Shown in pieces: positions 1 to 10,549 of a stretch of 64,000 nt of DNA. The stretch lies in the NCBI GenBank assembly GCA_022570795.1, contig JAKUDP010000011.1, positions 620,001-684,000 of the forward strand, written 5' to 3'. The notes below the pieces were generated by a model. The model saw nothing but the letters and a program-made list of their open reading frames with translations. It made no database searches and was not told where the DNA came from. The translations under genes and the position numbers were made by a program. Each line of letters begins with the position of its first letter. Positions within the stretch are counted from its first letter, which is position 1. Origin of the DNA: Sphaerulina vaccinii. Taxonomy: Eukaryota > Ascomycota > Dothideomycetes > Mycosphaerellales > Mycosphaerellaceae.

Positions 1-34
1 TTCTCTCCATGCGTGTCAGGATCGGGACAAGGAT

Positions 35-799
35 ATGCCATTGCCTCGCGAAGCTCAGGCTGCTGTGGACAACTTCCTTGAAGAATTGCTGCCTAGGAGC
101 ATCACGCTGCAGTCGCTAGACCTGGAAGACATGAGCGGTGGCGTATGTCGATATCGATCTGTCAATAAATTGCCAGGAGGTAGTCGTTGGGCAGGGAGTT
201 GCGACATTAGAGTGGACAAGACTTTCGTGGACGAAATCAGCTGCAAGGCAGATGGTCAGAAACACACTTTTCGCAAGTGGTTCGAGCATGCCACGACACT
301 GGTCCATGAAGTCGCACACGCGGCTTGTGCAGTACTCAGAGGTCCTGGACGAGAGATGTTCTTCCATGAGGACCAATTTATCGAGATGGGATTCGCACTC
401 GAAACCTGCATTTTCGGCGGAGTCCCAATGAATGATTGTGGGAACTTCCCGATCTTCTTTGTGGAAATGCCTAGCACATGGTTATTCAGCGTATATGATG
501 AAGGCGGGCGTCCATGGCCGTTGAGAGCATCTCCTATCGATTGTCTCAAAGTCGGGCTTGTGGAGAATGTCGCTGTAAGTTCATGCACTGTACGGCGCAT
601 GATTCTAGGCCAAGAACGGAAGCGATTCGACCTGAGTATGAATACGACGACGAAGGATGGCATATTCCGGACCATTAATGAGATTCTGATCACCGAATAT
701 GCCAATCTACAGAAGCGACAGGCCGAGGATGCCTGTGACAACGAGATGGAAGATGACGAGGCGTTCGCGATGGCGATGCGTTCCATGAAACTCCAGTAA
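35..799 (+). CDS. Putative HEXXH zinc metalloprotease-like protein (possibly 5'-partial)
   Basis: This is an open frame of 254 codons. The centre carries HEVAH (about residues 91-95), the zinc-binding/catalytic HExxH motif of zincin metallopeptidases, followed about 15 residues later by FHEDQFIEMGFALE, which offers a possible third ligand. It resembles fungal SprT/zincin-like hypothetical proteins, but I cannot assign a family. No signal peptide or membrane segment is seen, so a cytosolic or nuclear location is likely. The C-terminus is acidic (EMEDDEAFAMAMRSM). The frame stays open upstream of the ATG to the window edge, so earlier exons or an earlier start may lie outside. Substrate and role are unknown. 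Confidence 0.6.
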   Translation: MPLPREAQAAVDNFLEELLPRSITLQSLDLEDMSGGVCRYRSVNKLPGGSRWAGSCDIRVDKTFVDEISCKADGQKHTFRKWFEHATTLVHEVAHAACAVLRGPGREMFFHEDQFIEMGFALETCIFGGVPMNDCGNFPIFFVEMPSTWLFSVYDEGGRPWPLRASPIDCLKVGLVENVAVSSCTVRRMILGQERKRFDLSMNTTTKDGIFRTINEILITEYANLQKRQAEDACDNEMEDDEAFAMAMRSMKLQ

Positions 800-1441
800 A
801 GGCGTGGTATCGTGGGTATTCGTTGTGGCTGGGCTGAAGCATAGGTCGACGAGGAGGCCCAGCATAGGAACATAATCGTGTGAGGCCCACTTCAGACGGG
901 CTGATTGGAAGATCTCGTTCTCTGTGATGTGCTTGAAGGTAGCTAATTTGGTAGCGAGACTTGCTGGGAATGGCTGTGGAGACCGAGGTTACTGAACACC
1001 ATGCCGTGAGAGGTCTTCTCTTAGGCTGAAGTGAGCGCTGACTCTTCAGTGACAATATATAACTTGGCCATATGAGTAATTGATGGCCTTAGAGCCAATG
1101 ACCTGAGGACAGTTTGTGTTCTTGAAACCCGATACTTACAGGCAGAAGCATTCCAGACATGGTGATGAGCAGATTTCCGGAGGAATGCTGGTCAAGGCAG
1201 CGACTTTGTTTGCGTAGAGCAGAATGGGAGGGGAGGGGAGTGCAACTTCGAACAAGCAGCAGAAGACGTGAAGTGTTAGGCACGAGCATCGATTTCGGCA
1301 GCGGCAGGAGCCGCTTGTCTCCACTTTCTCGAGTGAGCTTTCCATTTCTCCAAAATCACAACTTCCATCTCAAGAAGCGCGTGTCGAACTTCACCTCTTG
1401 TCAGCAATATTAGTCTTGACACCACTCAAATCGCCACGACC
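800..1441. other. Intergenic, promoter side of the KH gene
   Basis: No convincing gene. The short frames here lack coding character. The last ~100 bp before 1442 are pyrimidine-rich, as is usual for fungal promoters and 5' leaders. Confidence 0.5.
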
Positions 1442-3640
1442 ATGTCCGAAGAACCACGAAAGCGCTCGCGCTTCGACCAGGCGCCCAGCGAAGAGCCACC
1501 ACGCAAATCTCGATTCGATCGACGTTCGCGCAGCCCTGCAACTAAGGATTCAGACGCTGCTGCTGCACGCGAGCGCAGTCCCGTTAAGAGCGTGGAAACG
1601 GATGCGAAAGATCCGGCTGCTATCGCTGCTGCAGCGGCTGCCCGCATCAGTGCGCAGTTGCAGAAGCAGAAGGGTGTGCAGCATGTGGATGTGCCACCAA
1701 TTCGTCAGGTAAGCATATGACAATCTATATCGATATGGCAGACGGCAGGCAGCGCACAACAAGATCAGCTTTGCAGTCAGCGATTACTCAAAGCTCAGGC
1801 TTCAGAGCAGCTTCACCTCCAATCAGTCGAAAGAGCGGCGCGCAAGCAGGAAGGTCAACGAGGAGAGATGAAAAGTATTGCAGCTGCCCAGTCAACGCAG
1901 CCTGCCGTACTGTACTCGAGCCATATGCCTTCTGGCAGGTTGGCACATACGGAGCAAAGTATGTGAAACTACTTGCAACATCTACTGACTGGTCACAGCC
2001 TTCCAACGCAGCTGCAGGCGCATCGAAGTCCCCTTCCGCCTCTGCAGACAAAGGCGCAGCCTTGAACCACGAAGTATATCAACAAGATGGTGACTTCATC
2101 AAAGATATCGAGGTCAATGACCTTCGTAACCGCTACACATTGACTAAAGGCAGCACACAAAAGATGGTAAATACACACTTGATCCCACTGATATTTAACC
2201 AGTCTCTCTCTCCAAGTTCAACAGTACTGGGTTTGTAACAAACGTTAGAGGAGAAGCACTTTGACTTACACATAGCGCGCGACAGCCACCGGCGGCGACC
2301 CCCATTTGCATCTGCTGACCTGCTCGTGACATCTAGATCAAAGAAGAAACTGGCGCTGGTACGCATCCACTCACACGAACGATTTTGACTATTTAGGACT
2401 CGAACACTGATCGCATACAAAGATGTTACTACACGCGGAAACTACTACCCGGATAAGAGCATGGCCACTGCAGCCAACCCGCCACTCTACCTCCACGTCA
2501 CGAGCACTACCAAGGACGGCCTCGAGCAAGCTGTGAAGAAGATCGAAGAGCTCATGCAGCAGGAACTCCCGAACCTAATTGATGAACGCCGTTTCCGCCG
2601 ACGCGAAGAGCCCCGAGAGCAGCCCGACCGCGATCATCTGGGCCGTCGAAAGTGGCCAGAGAAGCGCATTCCAATAGATCTGGAACCAATTCCCGGATTC
2701 AACCTCCGCGCACAAGTCGTTGGTCATGGAGGCAGTTACGTGAAGCACATTCAGCAAGAGACTAGGTGTCGCGTGCAGATCAAGGGCCGCGGTTCTGGGT
2801 TCATGGAACACGATACTGGACGAGAGAGTGATGAAGCCATGTACCTTCACGTTGCTGGACCAGAGCAGGCCATGGTGGATGAAGCCGAGGCACAATGCAA
2901 CTCACTTCTCGATGCTGTTCGCGCCTCGTATCAGGAATTCAAGGAGCGTCCGCCACGACAGAGTGGAGGCTTTGGAGGCCGTGGTGGCTATGGCGGCGAA
3001 GGTCGTGGTGGCTTCAACGATCGTGGAAATGATCGACAGAACTCTGGATCATACGGCGGAGGGAGTGCATACGGCGGCACACCTGCAGGCAACAGCAGCG
3101 CTTATGGTGGAGGCTATGGTACTCCTGCCACCCCGGTCGTCGACCCATACGCCTACAATCCAGCTCAACCTGCTGCAGGATACCAGGACCCGACTGCCAC
3201 TGCGGCACAATCAGCGACTGCTCCAGTAGACCCAGAAGAGCAAGCGAAGCAGTACGTAGCATGGGCCGCATACTACGCTACGAACCCATCGGCAGATCCA
3301 TACGCTGCATATGGAGGCTACGGTGCAGTCATGGCTCAATACATGCCGGGTGCTACAGCCGCTGCGACGACCGCATATCAAGGTGAGCAATCGTTATCTC
3401 TGCAAACCCGCGTGCTTCGCGGCACTCGGCAGATGTACTAACATCTCACAGGATACGGTCAGCAAACCCAGACTCCTGTAGACTACAGTAACGGCATGGC
3501 AGCCCCACCACAAGACCAGGGCATTCCACCACCGCCGGGCTCCCACAACGGCTACAGTGCTGTAAGTCATAGGTAGTACCTTGCGGCTATCGAGAGCATC
3601 ACTAACATCTTTCAAGGTCCCTCCACCACCAGGCATGTGA
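1442..3640 (+). CDS. KH-domain RNA-binding protein, KHDC4/BLOM7-like, six exons
   Basis: Proposed exons are 1442-1708, 1999-2166, 2337-2358, 2423-3382, 3452-3561 and 3617-3640, giving 516 aa. The N-terminus is basic/arginine-serine rich with an Ala run. A first KH-like region carries DLRNRYTLTKGSTQ and IKEETGADVTTRGNYYPDKS. A second KH domain carries PIPGFNLRAQVVGHGGSYVK and a long insertion, GRGSGFMEHDTGRESDE, typical of the KHDC4 (BLOM7) family, whose members bind RNA and act in splicing. The C-terminal half is low-complexity Gly/Tyr/Gln/Pro and ends in PPPPGM. Exon 3 is a 22-nt microexon. Intron 1 (290 bp) is long and may hide one more small exon, because a canonical GTAAGC...GCAG pair would end at about 1776. 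Every junction was checked for phase. Confidence 0.8.
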
Positions 3641-4378
3641 AGTGGACTTCGGAAGAATGATCAACGAAGGATGAGAGTTGGAAGCATTGGAGCTAATGCG
3701 CTGATGCTGGTCTCAGCCACGTGGCGCGATGATCGCCGAAGATGCTGACTTGAAAGCACAGCAGCCACACCGCTTGATATTGGCGACGCACTCATAGCGC
3801 AATTGCTGACAGAAACAAAAGCGAACAAAATATGGAGATAATGACATTCTGTCAACCTGACTTCTCACAGGCTCGTGTAGTTACTCCTCATGACGATCGA
3901 CTCTCGACTCAGAATGACCGCCCTTAAGAGTCTTCACACCTCTCTGCGCATATCTCGCCTCGGTCGTCGTCACATGTAAGGAGAAGATCGATTCGTGTGC
4001 TATGAATACAGCGTGTATTGAGGTCTGCTCAAAGCGCTGTGAGCTTGAGGACGTGCTTCACTCCTTTCAGCGAGCACGAATTGGTGATGTAGGCATAGAC
4101 AAAAGACTTTATGGAATTTCTTATCGGAACTCGAAGAACGAATCTCTACCAAGGGTAGATCTGTACCAAGTCAGACTTGCTTGAGTGTTGATCCTCGAAC
4201 TCTGAAAACGCCACGACACTGCATGTGGAGCTGAAATGAATTTTTCTCTAGCATGAACGTGGAGTATCTTTGATTATGCTTTACTCGGTTTTATGTTTAC
4301 TGAACGAGACTCGTAAGCGTCTACTGTCTCGTATGAAGCTCCAATTACCAAGTAGAAGGCGAGTAGGTCCAGGGCAGA
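3641..4378. other. Convergent intergenic region
   Basis: It lies between the 3' ends of the KH gene (+) and the next minus-strand gene. No coding or RNA feature was recognised. Confidence 0.45.
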
Positions 4379-5056
4379 TCAGAGGACAGCGGCGCCCCAG
4401 GCCAGGACAATAAGGAAGAGCATGTAGCATAACACGAGGGTGGCGTAGGGCCCAAGGAGCACCATTAGGAGCATTGCGAAGATTAGGATCATGACAGTTG
4501 GGGCTATGGGCCTGAATGTGGAGACAGGATTGAACTCTGGCTTGTGTGGGGAGGAGACCGGGTATACTGTCCAAAGGCCCAGGTGACCTTCACCCAGTCT
4601 GCAGTCTTTCCGGGATTCGTATGTGAGCCTGAACCACCTACCCTCATCACCACAGTTATCCGAAACCCCGCAGGCCTGACACTTAGCACAGTACCACCTC
4701 TTGCTGCTCATCCCCAGAGTCTCAACGTGTTCAGAGACGGATGCAGTCCACCTTTGGTAGGTCACAAAATCGGGAAGCCAGAACTCGTTGTTTATATAGT
4801 AGTCTTCGCGGCACTTGTCGCGTAGGGCGTGATTCATCGTAAGAACGCATGGCACCTGGTAAGAGGAGTCGACGCGGATGCCTTTGTACATAGGAATGAG
4901 ACTCGAGGTTGGGGTCTCCAAGAGATTCAACAGGGCTTCGTCGCGAATCATGTCGATGAGTTCTTGAGGTAGGGCGTAGATCCAGTCATAAAGTGCCTTG
5001 TCCGCATCGCAGACTCTTTCTCTTGCGGCTTTCCGCATATGTTGCTTCGAAGACAT
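4379..5056 (-). CDS. F-box-like protein with C-terminal membrane segments
   Basis: The product is 225 aa from an intronless frame. Residues ~24-45 read DWIYALPQELIDMIRDEALL, resembling the degenerate F-box start (LPxELxxxI) common in fungal proteins. The middle has CxxC-like pairs (CAKCQACGVSDNC). The last ~40 residues are strongly hydrophobic and could form one or two transmembrane helices (TVMILIFAMLLMVLLGPY and LVLCYMLFLIVLAW). An F-box-like start combined with a membrane tail is unusual. Ortholog and function are not recognised; it may be lineage-specific. Confidence 0.6.
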   Translation of the reverse strand: MSSKQHMRKAARERVCDADKALYDWIYALPQELIDMIRDEALLNLLETPTSSLIPMYKGIRVDSSYQVPCVLTMNHALRDKCREDYYINNEFWLPDFVTYQRWTASVSEHVETLGMSSKRWYCAKCQACGVSDNCGDEGRWFRLTYESRKDCRLGEGHLGLWTVYPVSSPHKPEFNPVSTFRPIAPTVMILIFAMLLMVLLGPYATLVLCYMLFLIVLAWGAAVL

Positions 5057-5084
5057 CGTTACAGGTTGTAGTGGAAGCTCGTGT

Positions 5085-5178
5085 GTGTGTGCTTGAATAG
5101 TGGTGCGTGCTTGAGTAGTTGGTATGTACTTGAGTAGTTGATGTGTGTTTGAGTAGTCGGTGTGTGCTTAGGCAGTTG
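5085..5178. repeat. Minisatellite, five ~19-bp units
   Basis: Five imperfect tandem units (5085-5102, 5103-5121, 5122-5140, 5141-5159, 5160-5178) share the core GTGTGCTTGAGTAGTTG. The array begins 28 bp upstream of the start of the 4379-5056 gene, so it probably lies in its promoter or 5' UTR. Copy-number variation there could affect expression; that effect is inference. Confidence 0.85.
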
Positions 5179-5326
5179 GTTTTAATGAAGATTCTTTTGC
5201 GAACTCAGTAGTAGTCTTCGGGACAGTGTACCATGGCAATGGGTCTGCCGAAACCACGGAAGTGCAACTCGGCCTGCGACATGAGAGCGCCATGGTTGCA
5301 CTGTCGTGATTTAAGGCTCTGCTTCC

Positions 5327-5908
5327 TCATGTCGCGATAGCGGGAAGAGCCTTGGCTCGCCTCACCGTTGACACGAAGTTGTCACCCTCGACCTCCTTCT
5401 TGTCCATCCCAAGGACCTCCAGAAATACTGGCACCATATCATGCGGCCCGCAAGGTCTCGCATCTCCGCTTGCTCGACGCTTCTCGAAGAAGGTCTCTAG
5501 CTTGCTACTGATGGCCTCTCCAATAGTTCTCCCGATGTCGTCCGTGGTATTCTCATACACTCGTGCAGATTTCACTGCTTGCGCTTCTTGTTCTGTGAAG
5601 TAGGGAGCACTGATGTCCAATTCGTCCACTGTCTGCTCAAGTCGGTTTGCGCAAACGGGGTATTTCGACAGATTGTAAAGGTCGAAGATTAGGACGCGGG
5701 TTTTATACCATAGGTCTGAGTCTTGTCGTATATGTTCGAGCGTGACAATTGACTTCTTGCTGAATTCGTTCTCCGGACTTTCTGTCTTTTGTATCATAGA
5801 AGTCCGCTGAGCCTTCTCAGCCTTGCCGCGCTTTGATTTCGCCATTTGGGTATCGTTCTTGATGATCAATTTGTTGTCGTAAGGTCTGCCGCTTCTAGTC
5901 TTGCCCAT
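5327..5908 (-). CDS. Uncharacterised basic protein
   Basis: The product is 193 aa from an intronless frame. The N-terminus is Lys/Arg-rich (SKRGKAEKAQR), possibly a nuclear localisation signal. The rest is predicted mostly helical and carries no motif I recognise. It lies head-to-tail with the preceding minus-strand gene. Coding status rests on frame length and ordinary amino-acid composition, so it could be a spurious or orphan gene. Confidence 0.45.
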   Translation of the reverse strand: MGKTRSGRPYDNKLIIKNDTQMAKSKRGKAEKAQRTSMIQKTESPENEFSKKSIVTLEHIRQDSDLWYKTRVLIFDLYNLSKYPVCANRLEQTVDELDISAPYFTEQEAQAVKSARVYENTTDDIGRTIGEAISSKLETFFEKRRASGDARPCGPHDMVPVFLEVLGMDKKEVEGDNFVSTVRRAKALPAIAT

Positions 5909-6702
5909 ACTGTACTATGGCTTGGCCTGGCTCGTCACCGCGTCCTATTGCAGCTGGAGGGTTTCCTGTCGGAAGTGGTACTCTCGATTTCGCCGGGCAG
6001 AGGGATGCAGTATTCCAGGAGCGCTTGACGTGAAACCATAAGCATATTCGAGCAAAGCTGCGAGACCTTATACATATTCGCTTCGATGGAGTGGCTTCGG
6101 TACTACCGACTTCTCGTAGAAGTCTATCGATTGCTTGGTCCTGTGCCGTGAGTCACATGGTAGTGGCGAACATACCTTCAGGCTTCGAGGCATGCGCCCT
6201 ATTCTGTTGTAACCTTCTGTGGCAAGGACGAGCTACTCACAAACTGAACTCTTCATCCGAACGGCACATGAGTCACGACTAGACAATTGCTTTGCAGGCG
6301 GCTATGCTCAGCCTCCCATTGCAATACGCGTGGACCAGTGAGCGAGGCAACCTTGAGTCTCGCCAATGGATCGTCTGAAGTCGGCTCATATCTGCACTTG
6401 ATGTCTCGTGCGGAGCTCTTGATGTGTTTCCACTTCGGGCTCAGCGAGGTTCATGCCATTGGCAGAGTCCGGGTGTGCTAGTGGCTCGTTTGTCGCATTT
6501 CACTTCTTCAATGTATTGATAATTCGGGTCGCTTGAGCCATCTGGCGAACTATATCTTGGAAGTCATTGAGTGGTTCGAGCTGTTGTTGTTTTAAGGAGG
6601 AAGGAGCTGCTGGAAGACGTGATGTCAACTTCGACCCAATCCCTGTTCCACTCCAAACAACATCAGTTCTACATTCTCACCACGACCACCCACCTCTCGG
6701 AC
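5909..6702. other. Divergent intergenic region upstream of CCZ1
   Basis: About 800 bp between a minus-strand gene and CCZ1 (+), presumed to hold both promoters. No RNA gene or repeat was recognised. Confidence 0.45.
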
Positions 6703-9647
6703 ATGAGCGCGTCGCAATGGCAGACTCAAGTCGTGCCGGCACGACTGTCCTTCCTCGCCATCTATAACCCGGCGCTCGGTCTTACAGATGAGACGTTCAA
6801 AGACCAAGCGGTCTTCTACTACTCGCGAAAGGCACACGAAGCTCGACTTGCTATCAAGAAGAACGCGCGCAGTGATGCCGCTGGCGGCGATGCCCTTCGC
6901 GAAGAAGAGAATGAGAAGCTGAGGCAAATCGGTCTGGCGCAGGGCATGATAGACTTCGCGCGGTAGGTCAACGCGTCCATGCCATGGACACAATGAAGCA
7001 GGAGTGGCTGAGAGGTCAGACAGGAGTTTCTCTGATGGCCAGCCAGTCGACTCTATAGACACCGAGAAGTCGCGTATCGTACTACACGAGCTCGAATCAG
7101 GATGGTGGATACTGGCGGTAGGTACAGCACTCTCTGATACTCAATGCATGCGGCTCATTCGATTAGTCCATCGACCTCACGCGATTACCTGGAGTACCGC
7201 AATCTTCATCAGAGCCAGTCAAGAAAGGCGCAGATAAGGCAGAACCAAAAGTGGCAATCGAGTACTCAGCTCGCGAAGTCAGTCCACCTGCACTACTTAT
7301 CCAGCAGCTGGTGCAGGCACAGCACATCTTCTCGCTTCACCATGGCTCATCACTCACGGAAATGTTTGTGAAACTGAGCAGAGACAAGTTCTGCGGCATA
7401 TTGGACAGATTCTGGTCCAGATTCTCTCGCACCTGGGATGTCTTGCTTCATGGCAGTCCCGCTACTGACATCTTTAGCGGCATCAAGCTCGCTAGTGGAG
7501 GCGAACTTGGCATGGGTGTAGGAGAAGAGGAGTGGGGCAGCGGTGAGCGAGATGTGCTCGAAGATCTGGTGCGACGCACAGAAGGCCTCGTAGATGTCAT
7601 CGCAGCCCGTTTTGGTGAACCCGCCCCTGCAAAGGAAGATGCTGCGATGAGCGCTACAGAAGCATTACCCTGGGTCGGAGGTGGTAACTACCCTATGGCA
7701 TCAGACGGCATCATATTTGGCGGCACTGGAGCAATCACGAAGCCATCTTTGCGGAATGTGTCCTTGTGGATGAGACAGATCTACACGTATGGCGAGTATG
7801 CCTATGGTGTTCGGGATAATCCTTTGCGTGAACGCAGACGTCGCAGGAGACGTCACATTCACATGCCTGCTGGATCTGACTACGAGGACAGGTCCGATCC
7901 TCGGCCCAAAGTCCCAGCTGTGCCTGATAGTACAGACGCAAAGGACTTTGGCACACCACCCGTGACTCCCAAGCCGCCAGCTACGAACGATGCGAACGCG
8001 GATCCTTTTGACGAGGAGGCCACTCGAGCAACCGGACGGCCAGGCATACCGCCGCCAATTGTCAGTGCAGCCGAGACGTCTCTGAGTCAAGCTACCCGCA
8101 AGGCTCAGACAAAGCCCGACACCCAGTCAACTCTTGGGAATGACACTACTCTCGGAGTGCCTGATCAGTACATGAAATACTTGACATTCGGTATCAGCAC
8201 ATTGGTCAAGTCTGGTCAGGCGAAGCGACCTGATGCCCCACGTAGAACGTCGACATCGAGCTCGAAGACGATAACGGCACAACGACATGCAGCGGCCAGC
8301 TTACCGAAGCCCGATGGCATTGCAGAAGAAGATGAGGACGACCTGGCACAGCTTGAGCCAACGCCAGTCGGCCAGACATTACAGACCAAGATCGCGATGC
8401 AGAAACGCCTTGAGCAACAAGGACACTTTATCATTGGGCTCCAAGGTGATCTGCAAAGCGTGCCGGATGGCGAGGACGCCACAGTGGATGATACCGATGC
8501 TGAAGAGTCTGGTGGCCTCCGCAACCTTCTGCGCACGATACGTGTGCAGCGTACACCTCAGGGAACAGAAGACGATGACAACGACGACGATGATGACATA
8601 TTCCTACAGCGCAAGCTATCGATAGCTGGGCTTTCCTCTAGAGCGACGGATGCGTCAGAAAGTCCTGATGGGTCGAAGCGTCACCGCGTCCTCATATACG
8701 TACATCGGCCTTTCATGTACTGCTTCCTCTTCGAGAATCGCACGTCATCTTTGACAGTCACTGGCTTCTACAAAGACTTGCATCGCAATCTGCAGCCTAT
8801 ACACAAACCTTTGCTGTCCTCGACGAGCTTCTCGAAAGTGGCCCAACGCATTGATGATGCCCAGGCTGCGTCTTCGGACAGTGCTAGCGTCACAAGTGGC
8901 CAGTCGAGCAACAGCAAAAATACCCAACAAACGCCGATTTATGATCTGCTGTACGATCCGGCACTACTCACAGTCCACACCAGCATACCCAATATCGCAG
9001 AGCCTGGCACACCTGCAGCTGAAGGTATAATGTCCAAGAAAGAAGCTCGAACTCCTGGGTGGACGAGGATCGAAGCGTTAAATGTGCATAGCCAGATTCT
9101 CAATACACTCTCCAGCGTCCGTCGAAGTCCGCATGAGTACGAACGTACTAGCAAGACAAGTCGTGGCTGGTGGGTGGTATGGATGAAGCTGCCGCCGTCA
9201 TCGCCGCCACGTGAGGACGAGACCGAGTCTGCACTTCCTGGTCCTGACGCTGAGTCCACTGAAGATGCCGGAAGCGTACCATCCATCGCAGTCCACGAAC
9301 CCAACGACAAGCCCTTACCTTCGCTCCAGAAGGAAGACTCCGGCGACACCATCCTACCTCCTTCCACCAGACATGCATCCATGGCCGACACGCAGAAGCC
9401 AGCACCAACTATGAACCGCATCGCTTTCCTCGTTCGTAAGGCTTCCGACTCTGCGACCGTCGCACCTTCTTCGTCGAGTAGTCGCGCTGCAAGTAGTATG
9501 TGGAGTGCTCTCACTCTTCGTCCAACTTCCATGTCCGACGCCAACACAGGCGGCGCGGGAGCTGGCTGGGGACCATCTGCTCTAGCAGGAGGTATCGGAT
9601 TCGATCCTAGGAAGTATGTCGAGGGATTGTTGAGTTTGAATAGGTAG
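6703..9647 (+). CDS. CCZ1: Vacuolar fusion protein CCZ1 (Mon1-Ccz1 GEF subunit)
   Basis: Exons 6703-6962, 7024-7117 and 7167-9647 give 944 aa. The N-terminus (ARLSFLAIYNPALGLTDETF, DQAVFYYSRKAHEARLA) and the segment SFSDGQPVDSIDTEKSRIVL are diagnostic of the CCZ1/DUF1712 longin family. Ccz1 pairs with Mon1 as exchange factor for the Rab7-type GTPase Ypt7 on late endosomes and vacuoles, driving fusion and autophagy. Two short introns (61 and 49 bp) join in frame. The protein is long for the family because of low-complexity acidic and Ser/Thr/Pro inserts (residues ~290-560 and ~750-890), which is common in filamentous fungi. An in-frame ATG at 6571 exists, but the start at 6703 matches the family's N-terminus. 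Confidence 0.9.
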
Positions 9648-9676
9648 TCTACATACAGCATGGTCAATCTACATGT

Positions 9677-9763
9677 CTCTTCAAAATTCTCCAAAGTCAT
9701 CTCTACCAAAGCATCAAGCGTCAAAGCCGGCTTGAAAAACGCACTACCGATCTCTTCAGGCAC
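9677..9763 (-). pseudogene. Relic of the F-box-family gene C-terminus
   Basis: Read on the minus strand, this stretch encodes EEIGSAFFKPALTLDALV, nearly identical to EEIGSAFFNPALTLDALV at the C-terminus of the intact gene at 23614-24690. Nucleotide similarity extends a little upstream, to about 9790. It stands alone, antisense within the 3' flank of CCZ1, with no rest of the gene beside it. It is best read as the remnant of a decayed or deleted paralogue. Confidence 0.75.
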
Positions 9764-9780
9764 TCTACTCTAATCAGTTC

Positions 9781-10549
9781 AAATTCCACCTTCGAATCAT
9801 GTGTTGTTGTGGAAAGGATTATCTCTTAAGATGTTTGCTGGAGCAGGCGTTGTTTGTAGTAGCAGATGCGGAGGCATAGTGCTTCGTTATAATCTCGAGT
9901 GACTTCCAATAGGCGTTGACAAGCTATTGTGTAGTCCGTGCGCGAACATTCTTCAACCGCCCCTCGCTCTGCCATTGGTCCACATCTTTGCGACTCGTAG
10001 CATTCCGCCTCGTGAGTCTCCTTGAAAATCCACAGGTGCAAATTAGCTGTCACACCAGTCCGATCATCTGCATGTCTTCCTGGCGAGAGTCGCCATCCCT
10101 GCTCAAGATCTCCGCAACAAGCATTTGTAGACCTCGTTCAACCACTCGAGCCTTACCTCCTAGCGCTTCAGTGGCTTTCAGTCCCGTCAGCCATGGGTCC
10201 TTACTAGTCCTTGATTTTCTCGAGTGATGTGGCCAAGGGTCGAGAAGATGGTCGTTGCCGCTTCTCCAGCTTTGGATTCTGTCTACGCCGCTTAAAGTAA
10301 AGTCAAGTCGCTTAGAGTCATTCCGCGGAGCAAAGGAGAATGATCAGAAGTGTCGATTCCACACCTAATGTATCTCCGCAGCTCGGCGCAAAGACAACGT
10401 AAGGGCGGCAATGACCAGTTTCTTCGAGCCTTGGGGGAACCGTGACGCGGCTGTTCAGGTTGTCTTTGTGGTCCTGGTAAACAAGAGTCTAGGCACCAGT
10501 GGAATCTGTCGAACGTCGTAGAGTGTGTAACAGTGAGCTGGTATATCCT
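9781..10549. other. Convergent intergenic region
   Basis: About 770 bp between the CCZ1 3' flank and the SET gene 3' end. Short frames only; nothing else recognised apart from the relic at its edge. Confidence 0.4.

Noticed and set aside
8939..9763. 274-codon minus-strand frame opposite CCZ1
   Set aside because: Only its first ~29 codons (the F-box relic) carry family similarity; the rest is antisense to conserved CCZ1 sequence.
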